Origin: Grammothele lineata
Lineage: Eukaryota; Basidiomycota; Agaricomycetes; Polyporales; Polyporaceae
Assembly: GCA_002150815.3 (NCBI GenBank)
Contig: NDFF03000370.1
Coordinates: 434,001-498,000 of the forward strand
Length of the DNA: 64,000 bases
Direction: 5' to 3'
A program made the position numbers and the translations under genes. The notes beneath the pieces are model-generated. The model saw only the letters and a list, made by a program, of their open reading frames with translations. It was not told the origin of the DNA and made no database searches. This document shows positions 44,748 to 55,874 of this stretch, piece by piece (the stretch's first letter is position 1; the number at the start of each line of letters is the position of its first letter).

Positions 44748-46947
44748 ATGTTGTCTGCCCTCACATTATTAACTGCTGTCGCTCTCGGAGCGAAGGTATA
44801 TGCCGGGGCCATCGGTCCTGTCGGGAACCTCATCATCAGCGACAAGGTCGTCTCGCCGGATGGCTTCGCTCGAGATGCGGTGGTGGTCAATGGCTTGACT
44901 CCTGGCCCTCTTGTAAGAGGTAACACGGTGAGTTGTTGCCTTCCTCGCATGCAGTATCAGGCACTGATGACGATATACCCCCCAGGGTGACCGTTTCCAA
45001 ATCAATGTCATCAACCAGATGACGAACCACACCATGAACAAGACGACTAGTATCGTGGGTGTCTCAGTTATACCGTATACCGGACAATGCCTCACATTAC
45101 CTATGGCACGGCTGGCAATAGCATTGGCACGGCATGTTCCAGAAGGGCACAAACTGGGCAGATGGCGCAGGCTTCGTGACTCAATGCCCAATCGCTTCGT
45201 ATAACTCGTTTTTGTATGATTTCAGTACTCGTGGGCAGGCGGGTCAGTGACAGCTTTATTTTATCCTGTGTTATCACTGTTCACTCAGAGCGCTCTCTTT
45301 TAGGCACCTACTGGTATCACAGCCACATTACGACTCAATACTGCGACGGTCTGAGGGGTCCGCTTGTCATCTATGACCCACACGATCCGCAGAAGCACTT
45401 GTACGATGTCGATGACGGTAGGTTTTACCATCATGCTTCTCACTGAGGCCTAATGCGTATTACGATAGAATCCACGGTCATCACTCTGGCGGATTGGTAC
45501 CACGTTGCCTCTCATCTTGGGCCAAAGGTCTTGTACGTGAATGCAAGCTCTGATCGTGGAATTTCGCATGGCTGAATTTACCTAACACAGAAAAGGCGCG
45601 GACGCTACTCTAATCAATGGACATGGACGCGCAATCAGCACCGGAACTGGCAATCTGTCTGTCATTAACGTGACCCCTGGCAAGCGGTAAGTCGGCAAAT
45701 TTCTCCACAATGCGTGCAGGCTTTTCATAGATATTGCAGCTATCGATTCCGCCTTGTTTCTCTGGCCTGTGATCCGAGCTGGGTGTTCAGTATTGATGGG
45801 CACAATATGACTATCATCGAAACGGACGCAGTTAATAACAAGCCGCTCACCGTCGACTCTCTACAAATCTTCGCTGCCCAGCGCTACTCGTTCGTGGTAA
45901 GCTCCCATTCACTTCTTCATTTCCGTGGACGGCACTGTGAACCCACTGCCGATGACGCAGCTCGAGGCCAACCAACCGGTCGGAAACTATCTCATCAGGG
46001 CCAACCCTGTTGGCAAGACCAATGCGGGCTTCGCGAACAACATTAACACCGCGATCCTGCGCTATGACGGCGCTCCGAACGCGGAACCTAATGCTACCGC
46101 GCCCCCGCCCAGCGTGAACCCTCTTCGTGAACAGGACCTTGTGCCGCTGACGCCGATGCCAGTGGTACGCAGTCACACCGAAACCACGGCGGCCTCGCAG
46201 AGCACTGACGTCGCCTTTCGTACAGCCGGGACGCCCTGGCCGTGGCAACGTAGACCAGGCCTACAACCTCGTCATGGGGTTCAACAGCGTGAGTTAACCC
46301 GCAACATACTCGACGGGGGTCTCGTGCTCACGCAACATTGCTCAGAGCAACGGCCGGTTCCTCATCAACGGCGACACCTTCCTGCCGCCGAAGGTCCCCG
46401 TCCTGCTCCAGATTTTGAGCGGCGCGCACACCGCTCAGGAGTTGATGCCTCAGGGTTCAATCATTCCCCTCCCCATCAACAGCTCGATCGAGATATCGTT
46501 CTCGTTTTCGTCAACTAACCCGCCGCTAGGCGTCCCGCACCCGTTCCACTTGCACGGCGTACGTCGTTTCTACATCCCTTCACTAACACCCTCCCCCAAT
46601 AAATACTAACACTCACTTATTACCCCCCTCTCACACAGCACAACTTCGCCGTCGTGCGTAGCGCAGGTACCACGGAGGACAACTTCGAGAACCCAATCTT
46701 CCGGGACACCGTGAGCACGGGCTTCGCGCCGAACGCCACCTACCCCGGGGACAACGTCACGATCCGGTTCGAGACCAACAACCCCGGCCCGTGGTTCCTC
46801 CACTGCCACATCGACCCGCACCTCGACGCCGGCTTCGCGGTCGTCATGGCCGAGGACATCCCGGATACTGCGGTCGCGAACCCGGTGCCCGTCGAGTGGG
46901 ACGCGCTCTGCCCGATCTACGACGCACTCCCCGACTCGGAGCACTGA
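44748..46947 (+). CDS. Laccase 2 (secreted multicopper oxidase), 529 aa, 11 exons
   Basis: Exons: 44748-44927, 44986-45054, 45122-45242, 45304-45417, 45469-45532, 45591-45686, 45740-45896, 45961-46164, 46226-46288, 46346-46558, 46639-46947 (530 codons). Signal peptide [18 protein letters not shown], then AIGPVGNL. Copper signatures: [46 protein letters not shown] and [17 protein letters not shown], all ligands present, axial Phe. It differs from laccase 1 around the substrate pocket (for example [16 protein letters not shown] loop versus [11 protein letters not shown]) and by small length changes in exons 8-11. It is a tandem paralogue of laccase 1 and probably has a different substrate preference or expression. 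Exon 6 starts at 45591, chosen to match laccase 1 in length. Confidence 0.97.
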
Positions 46948-47348
46948 GGGGGAGGCGCAAGTGCGGGTTTCTTTCAGGTCTTGGATCAGATACCTGTCCG
47001 TTCTGCCTCGATTGCGGACTTCCGTCTCGTGACTATGTACCACAATAATGCATCGGATAACGTACGGAGGGGTCGTATGTAATGACAGTACTTATGGTAC
47101 GGTGATTCGGACTCTGTGTAATGGCGGTACGCTAGGAGTAACTAGTAGCCAAGTGGGAGAATACAAGCCGATCTTTATCTCGAACTTTGTGAAGGCGCAA
47201 ATATACAAGCGTCTACGCGCATATAGATATCTACAGATACAGCGTCTAAGCAGGCAGCAAGCAATGTACAGAGAGCAAGAGGTCGTGAAGAACGGTGCAT
47301 GGTGACATGAACATAGTAGATAGGGACTCTAGCAGCGGGAGCGGCACA
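46948..47348. other. Convergent 3' region, laccase 2 and WSS1
   Basis: 400 bp between two convergent stop codons; AT-richer, no gene seen. Confidence 0.5.
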
Positions 47349-49056
47349 TCACGAGGTAGCCTTCACGCTCCCGCAGAACCTGCAAGTCCAAAAGTCGCGC
47401 GGCATATCCTCCTCCCCGCACACGCCGCACGTCCACCCCTCATGATCGCTGGCGGGGGCAGCCTTATGCCGCTTCGCCGTGTGCCGCTCGCTGTGGTGTG
47501 TCGGCGCAGCAGTGGTAGCGGGGCCCAGCGGGCGCACCCCGAGGCACGCCGCGCACTGGAGCGCGAGCGCGTCGTTGACGAGTGTGCAGCGCGGGCACGC
47601 CCATTCGTTCTCGTCCGCGGGAAGCGCAACCACCGTGGGTAACTCGAACGGGCCCGGGGCGCGGAGGGAGCCCGCGCGCGTCGGCGGGGGCGTCGCGGCG
47701 CGTACGCCCCGTAAGCGCGCACGCGAGTGCGAGCGCGGCTTTGGGAGGGTGGGCTTTGGGCTGCCGGCGCCTACGGGTACGCGCCGAACCGCGGGGCGCG
47801 GGGCGCGGGAGGAGGCGGAGGTGGTGGAGGAGGGAGTGGTGGAGCCGCTCATGTTCGGAGTGTGGTCGTTGCGTGCGGCGAGTGGCAGTGTGAGCGCTGA
47901 GGAAGAGGTGGAGGCCGAGGAGGAAGAGCCTGGCATGGGGGCGCTGAAGTGGTGGGTGAGGGAAGGCGAGGAGGCAGGGCCGCTCTTAAGGGCGCGGGTG
48001 CCGTCTGGGAACGAGGAAGGTGTTGAGGCGCCTGGGGTGGTGACGGCGGATGGAGAAGGGGATGGACCCTCGGGAACATCTACGAGGATGACTTCAGTCT
48101 CGGGTTCCGAGTCGGAAGAGTCGAGGGTGAGGTCGATGATGTTGTCGTCCTGCACGCTCTCCTGTGCCGCCTTCTCCGCCTCCTTCTGCGCCACTGCGCC
48201 AGACGCGCACGCCTCCTCGTCGTGCGCCCTACGCTCTGCAGCCTATAGGCAGAAACACATGGACCGTTGAGCTCGGAAAAGAACACGCGTGGGAATGATG
48301 ACGACGTACCTCTGCTGCGAGCTCGCGTGGGGACTTATTGCTCCTTGCGACACCGCCTAAGCGGCCGCCTCCACTGAGAACGACAGAGACCTGTTTACGT
48401 TTCTCTGCAGCGGCAGCGGCTTTCTGGCGCGCCTGGTGAAGCGGGAGGTCGTGCGAGACACTGACGCCCAGGCGGCGCCCCTCTGAGTGGAAGCCCTCTC
48501 CGGCGTAGCCGGACCGGCGGAGGGCGTCGTACTCTTCCTCGAGGCCAGAGAGGAATTTGTAGAACTTGTCGTCATGAGGGCCATGGACGTTGTGGGTCAG
48601 CTTCGGACAGGCGATTAGAACGCGATGACGTAGGACAACTAGTTTGAGGGTGGTACGCACTTCGTGGAGCATGGTACCCATGATCTCGTTCTCGTCATAG
48701 AAGGTATCGGGAGCGTAAGGGGGGCGTAGCCGGACGAGGATCTTCTGGCCGGCGTTAATGTCTGGGGAGGGAGTCGGTTTACGTTAACGTCGGGGCGGGT
48801 TGAGAGAAGCACTTACTCAGACCTTCGGGAGAAATTCGAGGGTCAGGGACATGTGGCGCGGAGATGTTAAAGAAGGATACTCACCAAGAAGACTTGGGTT
48901 CTCTGGGAAGAACTCGGAGAGAACGGGGAGGACCCAACCATGTTTGCGCATGATGGGCTTGACGAGGGACGCGATCCTCTGGAGGATGCGGAGGGCCCGG
49001 TCGGCATGGGGCCGGTCCTTGAGGTGGGTGAAGGACTTGACGAAGACGTCGGGCAT
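47349..49056 (-). CDS. WSS1: WSS1-type DNA-protein-crosslink protease (WLM domain), 487 aa
   Basis: SUMO-linked metalloprotease that degrades proteins crosslinked to DNA (SPRTN/Wss1 group). Exons on the minus strand: 49056-48885, 48822-48817, 48761-48661, 48600-48310, 48242-47349 (488 codons). The WLM domain begins with VKSFTHLKDRPHADRALRIL, IMRKHGWVLPVLSEFFPENP and QKILVRLRPPYAPDTFYDE. The zinc site is HELTHNVHGPHDDKFYKFL: HExxH with the third His five residues on, catalytic Glu present. It is followed by RRSGYAGEGF. Further on, DNIIDLTLDSSDSE is a good SUMO-interaction motif with acidic tail. Two RanBP2-type zinc fingers close the protein: WACPRCTLVND with LQCAACLG, and WTCGVCGEED with FWTCRFCG. 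Exon 2 is only six bases and supplies the conserved Gly-Leu of LLGLNINAGQK. Confidence 0.94.
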
Positions 49057-49577
49057 GCGAAGGTGTGGAATATGAGAGAGAAGGAGGCGAGGCGGCGGCG
49101 GAGGGTAGAAAAGCGTCGGCGAACTGCACAGCTCTGGGCTGCCTTTGCCGTGCGTCGTGTGTGGTCGAGAGGACTGGGCGCAGTCCTTGGGCTCACTCAG
49201 CCACAGGCGCGCTGGCGGCACGTGCGCCGCGGCGGACCCGAAATGTCCAGAACGCGTCGGGACGCGACGAGGACCGTCAGGACGCGTCGCCCGCGCCAGT
49301 CCCGCGCCCCGCCAGTTCGAACCCGCCTCGTGTCGTCCTGCAGGCCGCACGTTCGCTCGGCCGATGCTTGCTTCCGCCGACATGCTCTCATCCTCCGCTT
49401 CTTTGTCGGACATTATGCACTGGCTATTAAGCACCAGCAAGTTCGAGTGCAGCAGGCCCTTCCTGTGTGCTGCGCTCGGCGACATCGCTGTTCGGCTCTC
49501 TCTGGATATGAACCACGATTTAAGATTAGCACGTCCAACTAACATTTGGTGCCCAAACAATCCCTATCACTACTCCC
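49057..49577. promoter_or_regulatory. Divergent promoter region, WSS1 and Pls-like synthetase
   Basis: 520 bp between two divergent starts. Frames here are open by chance and show no family features. No clear TATA box seen. Confidence 0.45.
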
Positions 49578-52500
49578 ATGTCTATCCCGCTATCTTTTCT
49601 CTCTGGACTCGACCTTGCGCCATCTTCCGGAACATCTGTCGGCGAGCAGCTCGCAGAAGCGGTCACGACCTCCGGCAGGATCAACACCCTCCTCGATTGT
49701 CTTCCCGACACTGATACCCCTGCGCTCTGGTCCCACAACTCGTCAATTTCACCCTGTACGCATGCGCAGCTCCGCGATTTCGTATCCACCTTCAATCTTC
49801 CTACGTCCGGCCTCCATGGTCAGCTCGGACCGGCCGATAGGGTCGTGATCGTCCTCTCGACCAGTCCAGAGAGCGCGGTCGCATTACTTGCTACATCGAC
49901 TTACTACACCTGCGCGCCCATCAACTCAGCATGTACAGCGGGAGAACTTTTTCAAGACGTGAAACGATTGCAGGCGAAAGCGCTCTTGACCGCGCCGGAC
50001 GCGAGCGAAAGGCTGGAATTGAACCGCCTACGCAACGAGCTGGGATGCGAGATTCTCTTTATGCAGCCTCGAGTAGATGGATCTACTGGACTGTTCGATA
50101 TCTCTCTTATGGATCAAACATCGGAGGATGACAACCGAACACTCTTTCCAAGACCACCCTGGATCCAGCCGCGGCCCCTATCCCTCCGGGAGCAAAGCCT
50201 CGTACTACATACTTCGGGCACAACTGGAATGAAGAAGGTGAACGATCAATAGATGTCACAAGAGAAACCTCTGAGCTGACGACGTGTCGCTGATCTAGGT
50301 AGTCCCATATACCCTCTACTCCCTCATAATTGGCACTTGTGCCGTCATTCGCTCATGGGGCCTGCGATCAGACGACGTGAACTGTGAGCTACACCCGGTA
50401 TACGTAATTGGATGATTTTCTCACTTTCGAGACAGTGAACATAATGCCTCTCTTTCATGTCGGCGGTATCATTCGGAACCTCTGGGCACCAGTCCTCTCC
50501 GGTGGAAGTGCGATCATGTGTCCTGGGTTTGATAGTGCTGCATTTTGGTCAATCGCTATGGCAGGCCGAGCTACTTGGTAAACATCTTGTCGAATGATAT
50601 ATATGCGCTGCTTAATGTTGAACTTAGGTACTACGCCGCGCCAACAATCCATCATGCTATCCTGGAATCAAAGCCAGATTCCGTCTGTCCTTCTACAGAC
50701 ATGCGCATACGAATGATTGCGAATGCCGCCGGTGGACTTCTCCCCTCCATCGCGCATCAATTGCGAATCACCTTCGACGCCGTGATACTCCCATCGTATG
50801 GCATGACCGAGTGCATGCCCATCGCATCGCCCCCAGTTTCGTATCAACTGGACCGCCCAGGGTGCTCCGGTGTCCCATGTGGGCCCCATCTCTCTATCCG
50901 GGACTCGTCGAATATCGAACGGGGCCTTCCGCAAGGTTCAACGGGCGCCGTTTGCATCCGCGGCACTCCCACCTTCGACGGATACGAGACAAGCCCGGGT
51001 GCTCCCCTGGATACCTCTGTTTTCTCCTCCGAAGGATGGTTCGACACAGGCGATGTAGGCTATATGGACGAAGATGGATACCTCTACATCACGGGGCGTT
51101 CGAAGGAGATCATCAATAAAGGAGGCGAAGTTATCTCCCCCTTCGAAATCGAGGAAGCCATCTCATCCGTGGCTGAACGCAGAGTGAAGGCTACAATTGC
51201 ATTCTCGATACCCCATGATACTCTTCAAGAGACCATAGGCGTTGTGATTGTGCCTACCCCCGGTATCCCACGGATCGGTCTTTGCGAACTGTTAGATCTA
51301 CTCAAGGTCAAGCTTCACCCGTCAAAATGGCCCTTTGCGATCGTATACATGGGCGACCTCCCAAAAAACAGCGCTGGAAAGCCTCTCAGAGTCAAATTGG
51401 CCGAACGCTTCGGACTGGCGGCGTTCACCGATGACACACCATTCGCTGCGCGACATTTAGAGGCAGAGGCTCCGGGCCAAGACGCCCCGATCTCTCGACC
51501 TATACCGTGCAACCGTGTTCATATAGACGTTATCGACGTCGAGGAGACCATCTCAAGAATACACGGTGTAGAGGAAGCAGCCGTTCGACTTCGGGACGGC
51601 GGAGCCACAGAGGCGTTGGTCGTTGTCCATTCATCGGCATCGACCGCCCTCAACTCGACCTCTATCACGGAGATCCTTCGGACAGTCATTCCTGGATACG
51701 CCATCCCTGAACCTCTACACGTTCTATCATATCCCCTTCTTACGCACACAGATGGAACAGTTGATTGGGACGCAATGGAAGCTGAAATCGCGACTCAAGC
51801 CATCCCAGACACGCCACCTAATGCACTTATCGTCCGGAGAATAGTCGCGGTCCTCCTCAACAAGGATCCGGCGTCGATCACAGGCGAAAGTGACTTCTTC
51901 CTCCTTGGTGGTACATCTTTACTCCTAGGTCGTCTCGCACATCACATACGTAAGGAGACTGGAGTGGCTATCCGCATCCCTTCGATCTTCCTGAACAGTA
52001 CAGTTGATGGTATAGCAACTCTAATCGAGGCGGACGCCCGATCCACTTCCGCCACACATGGGGAAAACGCGGTAAACACGCCAGCGGATAAGTCTTCGGA
52101 ACAATCTCTCATCAGTGCGCCCAACGGTTGCGAGCTGCCTTGCCTAAACATTGGTTACGAACCCCAGGCCCGTGGGCGTGGTCAACTACATCCTCTAGCG
52201 TTACTAGTACAAGCACTACCTCTGGTTCTTCTCTGGCCGTTAAGGGCGGCCTTCGTCTGGACGGGTATTGTCTTCTTCCTATCCCACCACATGCACTTTT
52301 CTTCAGAGAGCTCGCAGTACCGCCTTTTGTCGCTCCTCGCCGCCGTTCTCGTCGCTCGAGATATCTCGGCGGTAGCTTTGCCAGTGTTTGCCATCGCATT
52401 CAAGTGGGTCGTCATAGGACGGTACAAGCCCGGGACGTACCAATTCTGGAGCAACTACCATCTGCGCTGGTGGATCACGGACCAGGTTCTCAGGATTTGT

Positions 52501-54602
52501 GGCCGCGGGATTTTTTCGCGACATGCTTGTCTAGGGATCTGGTATTACCGCCTGCTTGGCGCACACATCGGCAAGGACATCTATATAGACCCCAAGGCTC
52601 GTCTGGCAGAGTTCGACCTCCTCACGCTGCAGTCTGGCTGTCGCATTGACAATGCACTGGTCCGCGGGTTCTGCGTGGAACGGGATGGTCACTTTCGCTT
52701 GGATCGTATCGTTGTCGGTCGGGGCGCTACGATCAACACCTACACAGACCTCGCACCTGGAACGACCATTCCGGACGGTACCACATATGGCCCTCACGCG
52801 TCTTCTCATGATCCGCCCTCACCGGACGAGTATGCACGATACAATCGTGCGTTCCTACCTCAGCCACACTGGTCGCTGAAACTCTTCGTTGCGGGTCCCA
52901 TCATCTCCCTCGTCAAGCTCGCCGCTCACCTACCTTGGCTCGCCGCGCTGCTTCTCCTGTTGTCTCAGCCCGGACCGAAGGAACACCTCAACTCACTCGA
53001 ACGTGTCGTCGTCTGGTTCTCTTCTCCAAGCCGCGTAATACTGCACACCTTCGCGCGAATCGTGCGCGTGATCGTCCCCCCGATCCTTCAAGTCGTCTTT
53101 GGCATAGCCGTGAAGCGCATGATGGGCTTGAATCGCGAAGGCCCGAATACAAACGCTTCGCAATGGACTCTCCTCCGACGTCACATCAATGACGTTCTCC
53201 TTGGTCAAGAAGCTCTTAAGGCTGCTGTGGACATCCTTGGTTCACATTATGAAGTGACTTCAATCATCTGGCGCTGCATGGGCGCAAAAGTCGGAAAACG
53301 CGTCTACTGGCCGGGTTCGAGCATATTCTGCCCTGACCCTGAGCTTTTCGAGGTCGGTGACGATGTTGTCTTTGGCTCGCGGTCTGAGGCTTTCACCACG
53401 GACGGGATCGGTTCTGCGAAGATTGTTATCAAGGCTGGCGCAATGATTGCTGACCGTGTTGTCTTGCTCCCTGGGACGACCGTCGGCACGCGCGCAGTGA
53501 TGGGCTCTGGCGCTCTTGCGCGAAGGGATACAACATACGCGGATGGCTCGGTATGGATGGGCTCTGAACGCGGCGAAGCGGTATGCTTCAACCCAGGTAC
53601 GAAGGAAGAAGACACGGATGAGGAAGACAGCCTATCGACGACCACGCCTTTCGGTCGTGCATTCTACAAACGCAAGGCGCCATACTTCGTGTTTCCGTAC
53701 CCGCTCTTGCTCCTGTTCAACGTCCTCGCCGCGATCTTCGGGTCTGCATTTTGGTCACTCGGCACGGTCCTTGGCGCGCAGTTCCTCAACCTCCTGCGGA
53801 CTCGACTCGCTGCTTTCCACCTCTTTTCCTCCGGTCCCCACCAGATCTTCGTTCTCTTCGGCTTGACTGGTTTCTGGTTCTCTCTCGTGCTTCCGCTTCA
53901 AGCTCTGCTTGCCCTCGCGCTCATCGTGGCCGCAAAGTGGCTCCTCCTCGGCCGCCGTGCTCCTGGCGGCTACGACTGGGATGAGAGTCCTTACTGCCAG
54001 CTCTGGAAACTCTACCTCGTCTTCTCAACGTTCCTTCTCCGCGCATCTCCCGGAGGTCTCCTCCGCGCGCTAAGCGGGTCCGTTTATGTCGTGTGGTACC
54101 TCCGTGCGCTGGGAGCGCGCATTGGCCGCGACTGCGCTGTCTTCGCGGGGGGCCGTGTGGGGCTAATGACAGAACCTGACCTCGTGCACCTCGGAGATCG
54201 CGTCTCATTGGACGATTGTTCCGTCGTCGCTCATATCAACTCGCGCGGACGGTTTGCGCTCAATACGCTTAGCATCGGGTCCGGGTATGTTGATTCTAGC
54301 TGTCTTCCCGTTTACCCCTTTTATCTCCTTCGTTGAACATCGCGTTCGACAGATCCGCACTTCGCGCTGGGTCGCGGCTGCTCTCGGGTGCAAGTATGGA
54401 AGAGGGATCGATTCTGCTCGAGCATACCCTTCTCGCGTCGGGTGAGGTGGCTGAAGCGGGCGGGGTGTATGCGGGTTGGCCGGCACGCCTCCTCTCAGAA
54501 GATGAGGAGCCGCAGGTCCTGTGGAGATCCGGGTATAGCTCAAGCACTCACAAACGTCACCCGCTACGCAAGTGCTCCGGAGCGGGGAAAATGGAGGTTT
54601 AG
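49578..54602 (+). CDS. Pls-like synthetase: adenylation, carrier and three membrane/beta-helix modules, 1597 aa
   Basis: Exons: 49578-50237, 50299-50383, 50436-50577, 50628-54284, 54353-54602 (1598 codons). Adenylation domain (about 1-600): HTSGTTGMKK, MPLFHVGGI, PSYGMTECMP, GWFDTGDVGYMDEDGYLYIT, GRSKEIINKGGEVISPFEIE, LPKNSAGKPLRV. Carrier domain: DFFLLGGTSLLLGRL, with the phosphopantetheine Ser near 725. The C-terminal half repeats a unit three times: two hydrophobic blocks, then a left-handed-beta-helix region opened by YYRLLGAHIGKDIYID (about 932), IWRCMGAKVGKRVYWP (about 1175) and WYLRALGARIGRDCAVF (about 1450). GRYKPGTYQFW and GRRAPGGYDWD precede copies 1 and 3. This adenylation-carrier-six-membrane-three-domain order is that of bacterial epsilon-poly-lysine synthetase and the NRPS terminal domain TIGR02353. 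The adenylation motifs are of acyl-CoA-synthetase type, so an acyl or aryl acid substrate is more likely than an amino acid. Product unknown. Confidence 0.88.
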
Positions 54603-54779
54603 ATGGAGAAGTTAGCTACTAAACACAAACTATTGTCGACCCAATATCGTTCTTCCGTGGCTATTCGACGTGTATTTACCGTAGTAATGTCCAACACGTT
54701 GTTCATTGTCCACTTCGCTTTCCCTTCCTTTCGCAAAATTGTGATGTTGAAGCACAATGGGCACTGTGACTATCGTCGC

Positions 54780-55874
54780 TTATCTGCGACAGAAAAAAGG
54801 ACAAGCCCTGCGGGACAAGAAACGCTCCTGGCAAGCAATTTCCTCTTCAAGCGAGTCCACCCAGCAGCCCTTCCCGGTTCCCTCCATCCGCTGGACCCAC
54901 TCGTCCCGAAGCCGATCCCATAGGTTGTACCACTCCTGCTCGAGCTGCAGCACGAGCACACGAGCGCGGCCCGTCCGCTCACACTGCGCAGCAAGCACTC
55001 GCATCATGCTCGCTGGACAGGAGTCTCCACCTTCGTCCCCGCACCACCCGAGATCAGGTTCAACCGTTTGCACGATCACCTCACGAAGGTCCGGAAGCGG
55101 TCCCAGGCGCGAATCTTCCGCAGCTTCGGCAATGGCAGGAGCGCCGGGCAGCGGGAGCCTGACTCCGAGCGTGTCAGCCACCCCTCGTGTATACGGCATA
55201 CGATCGTCCTCGTTCAGAAGACCCGAGACGCGGAGGTGGGTGAGCGGCGCGCCAGCAAGCGCGGCCGCGAGAGGAGGTGGCACCCCTTCTGTAAGGAGCG
55301 GGAGGATGTGTAGACGGCGGAGGCTTGGTAGAGTGCGGACGGCGAGCCCTGGCGTGAGAGCGGCAAGGCTACCCGCGACGGTGAGCTCGGTGAGGCGCGG
55401 GAGGGCGCAGGGAATAGGGATGGGAGGCAGTCGCGGGCCCTGGACAAGGGTGAGGGTGTGGAGCCAGGGCGCGAGGAGCGTGAGGAGCTCGGTGGTCGTG
55501 GCGGTGAAGCGTGTCCAAGTTGTAGGGGCAGCGCCACCGCCGTTCAAGGCGTTAGAGGGATCTCCAGCGTTGGGACTACTGAACAGGGCTTCGTCGAATC
55601 GAGGACGGTCCTGCATGAGGTACAACCAAAGGTGTCGGACGCGAGGCTTGTGTACGCGAGCGTAGCTCACGAACTGCTGAAGGGCGAGTGTGGTGGTGAG
55701 AGCGACGGAATGAAAGCGGGAGAATGTGGATCGGGCATAAAAGCCCTTGCAGGTGAGAGCAATAGAGCGGCCAGTGTAGCCGCCGTCGCTACAAGCGTAT
55801 TGCACGATGTCATGCAAAATCTCGGGAGGGAGGGAAGTGAGGGAGGGCATGTCCAGGGATATGCGCTCGCACAA
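54780..55874 (-). CDS. Intronless F-box-like protein, 364 aa
   Basis: Single exon. The N-terminus SLTSLPPEILHDIVQYACSD followed by RSIALTCKGFYARSTFSRFH has the pattern of an F-box that binds Skp1, then weak leucine-rich stretches (TLTLVQGPRLPPIPIPCALP, LTELTVAGSLAALTPGL, LRRLHILPLLTEG). Such proteins are numerous and fast-evolving in mushrooms. The substrate is unknown. It is convergent with the Pls-like gene (177 bp between stops). I would not rule out that the F-box has lost Skp1 binding. Confidence 0.75.
   Translation of the reverse strand: MCERISLDMPSLTSLPPEILHDIVQYACSDGGYTGRSIALTCKGFYARSTFSRFHSVALTTTLALQQFVSYARVHKPRVRHLWLYLMQDRPRFDEALFSSPNAGDPSNALNGGGAAPTTWTRFTATTTELLTLLAPWLHTLTLVQGPRLPPIPIPCALPRLTELTVAGSLAALTPGLAVRTLPSLRRLHILPLLTEGVPPPLAAALAGAPLTHLRVSGLLNEDDRMPYTRGVADTLGVRLPLPGAPAIAEAAEDSRLGPLPDLREVIVQTVEPDLGWCGDEGGDSCPASMMRVLAAQCERTGRARVLVLQLEQEWYNLWDRLRDEWVQRMEGTGKGCWVDSLEEEIACQERFLSRRACPFFCRR

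Noticed and set aside
45960..46288. Laccase 2 as a frameshifted pseudogene
   Set aside because: Apparent frame breaks disappear once introns matching laccase 1 positions are applied; all copper ligands and 530 codons are intact.
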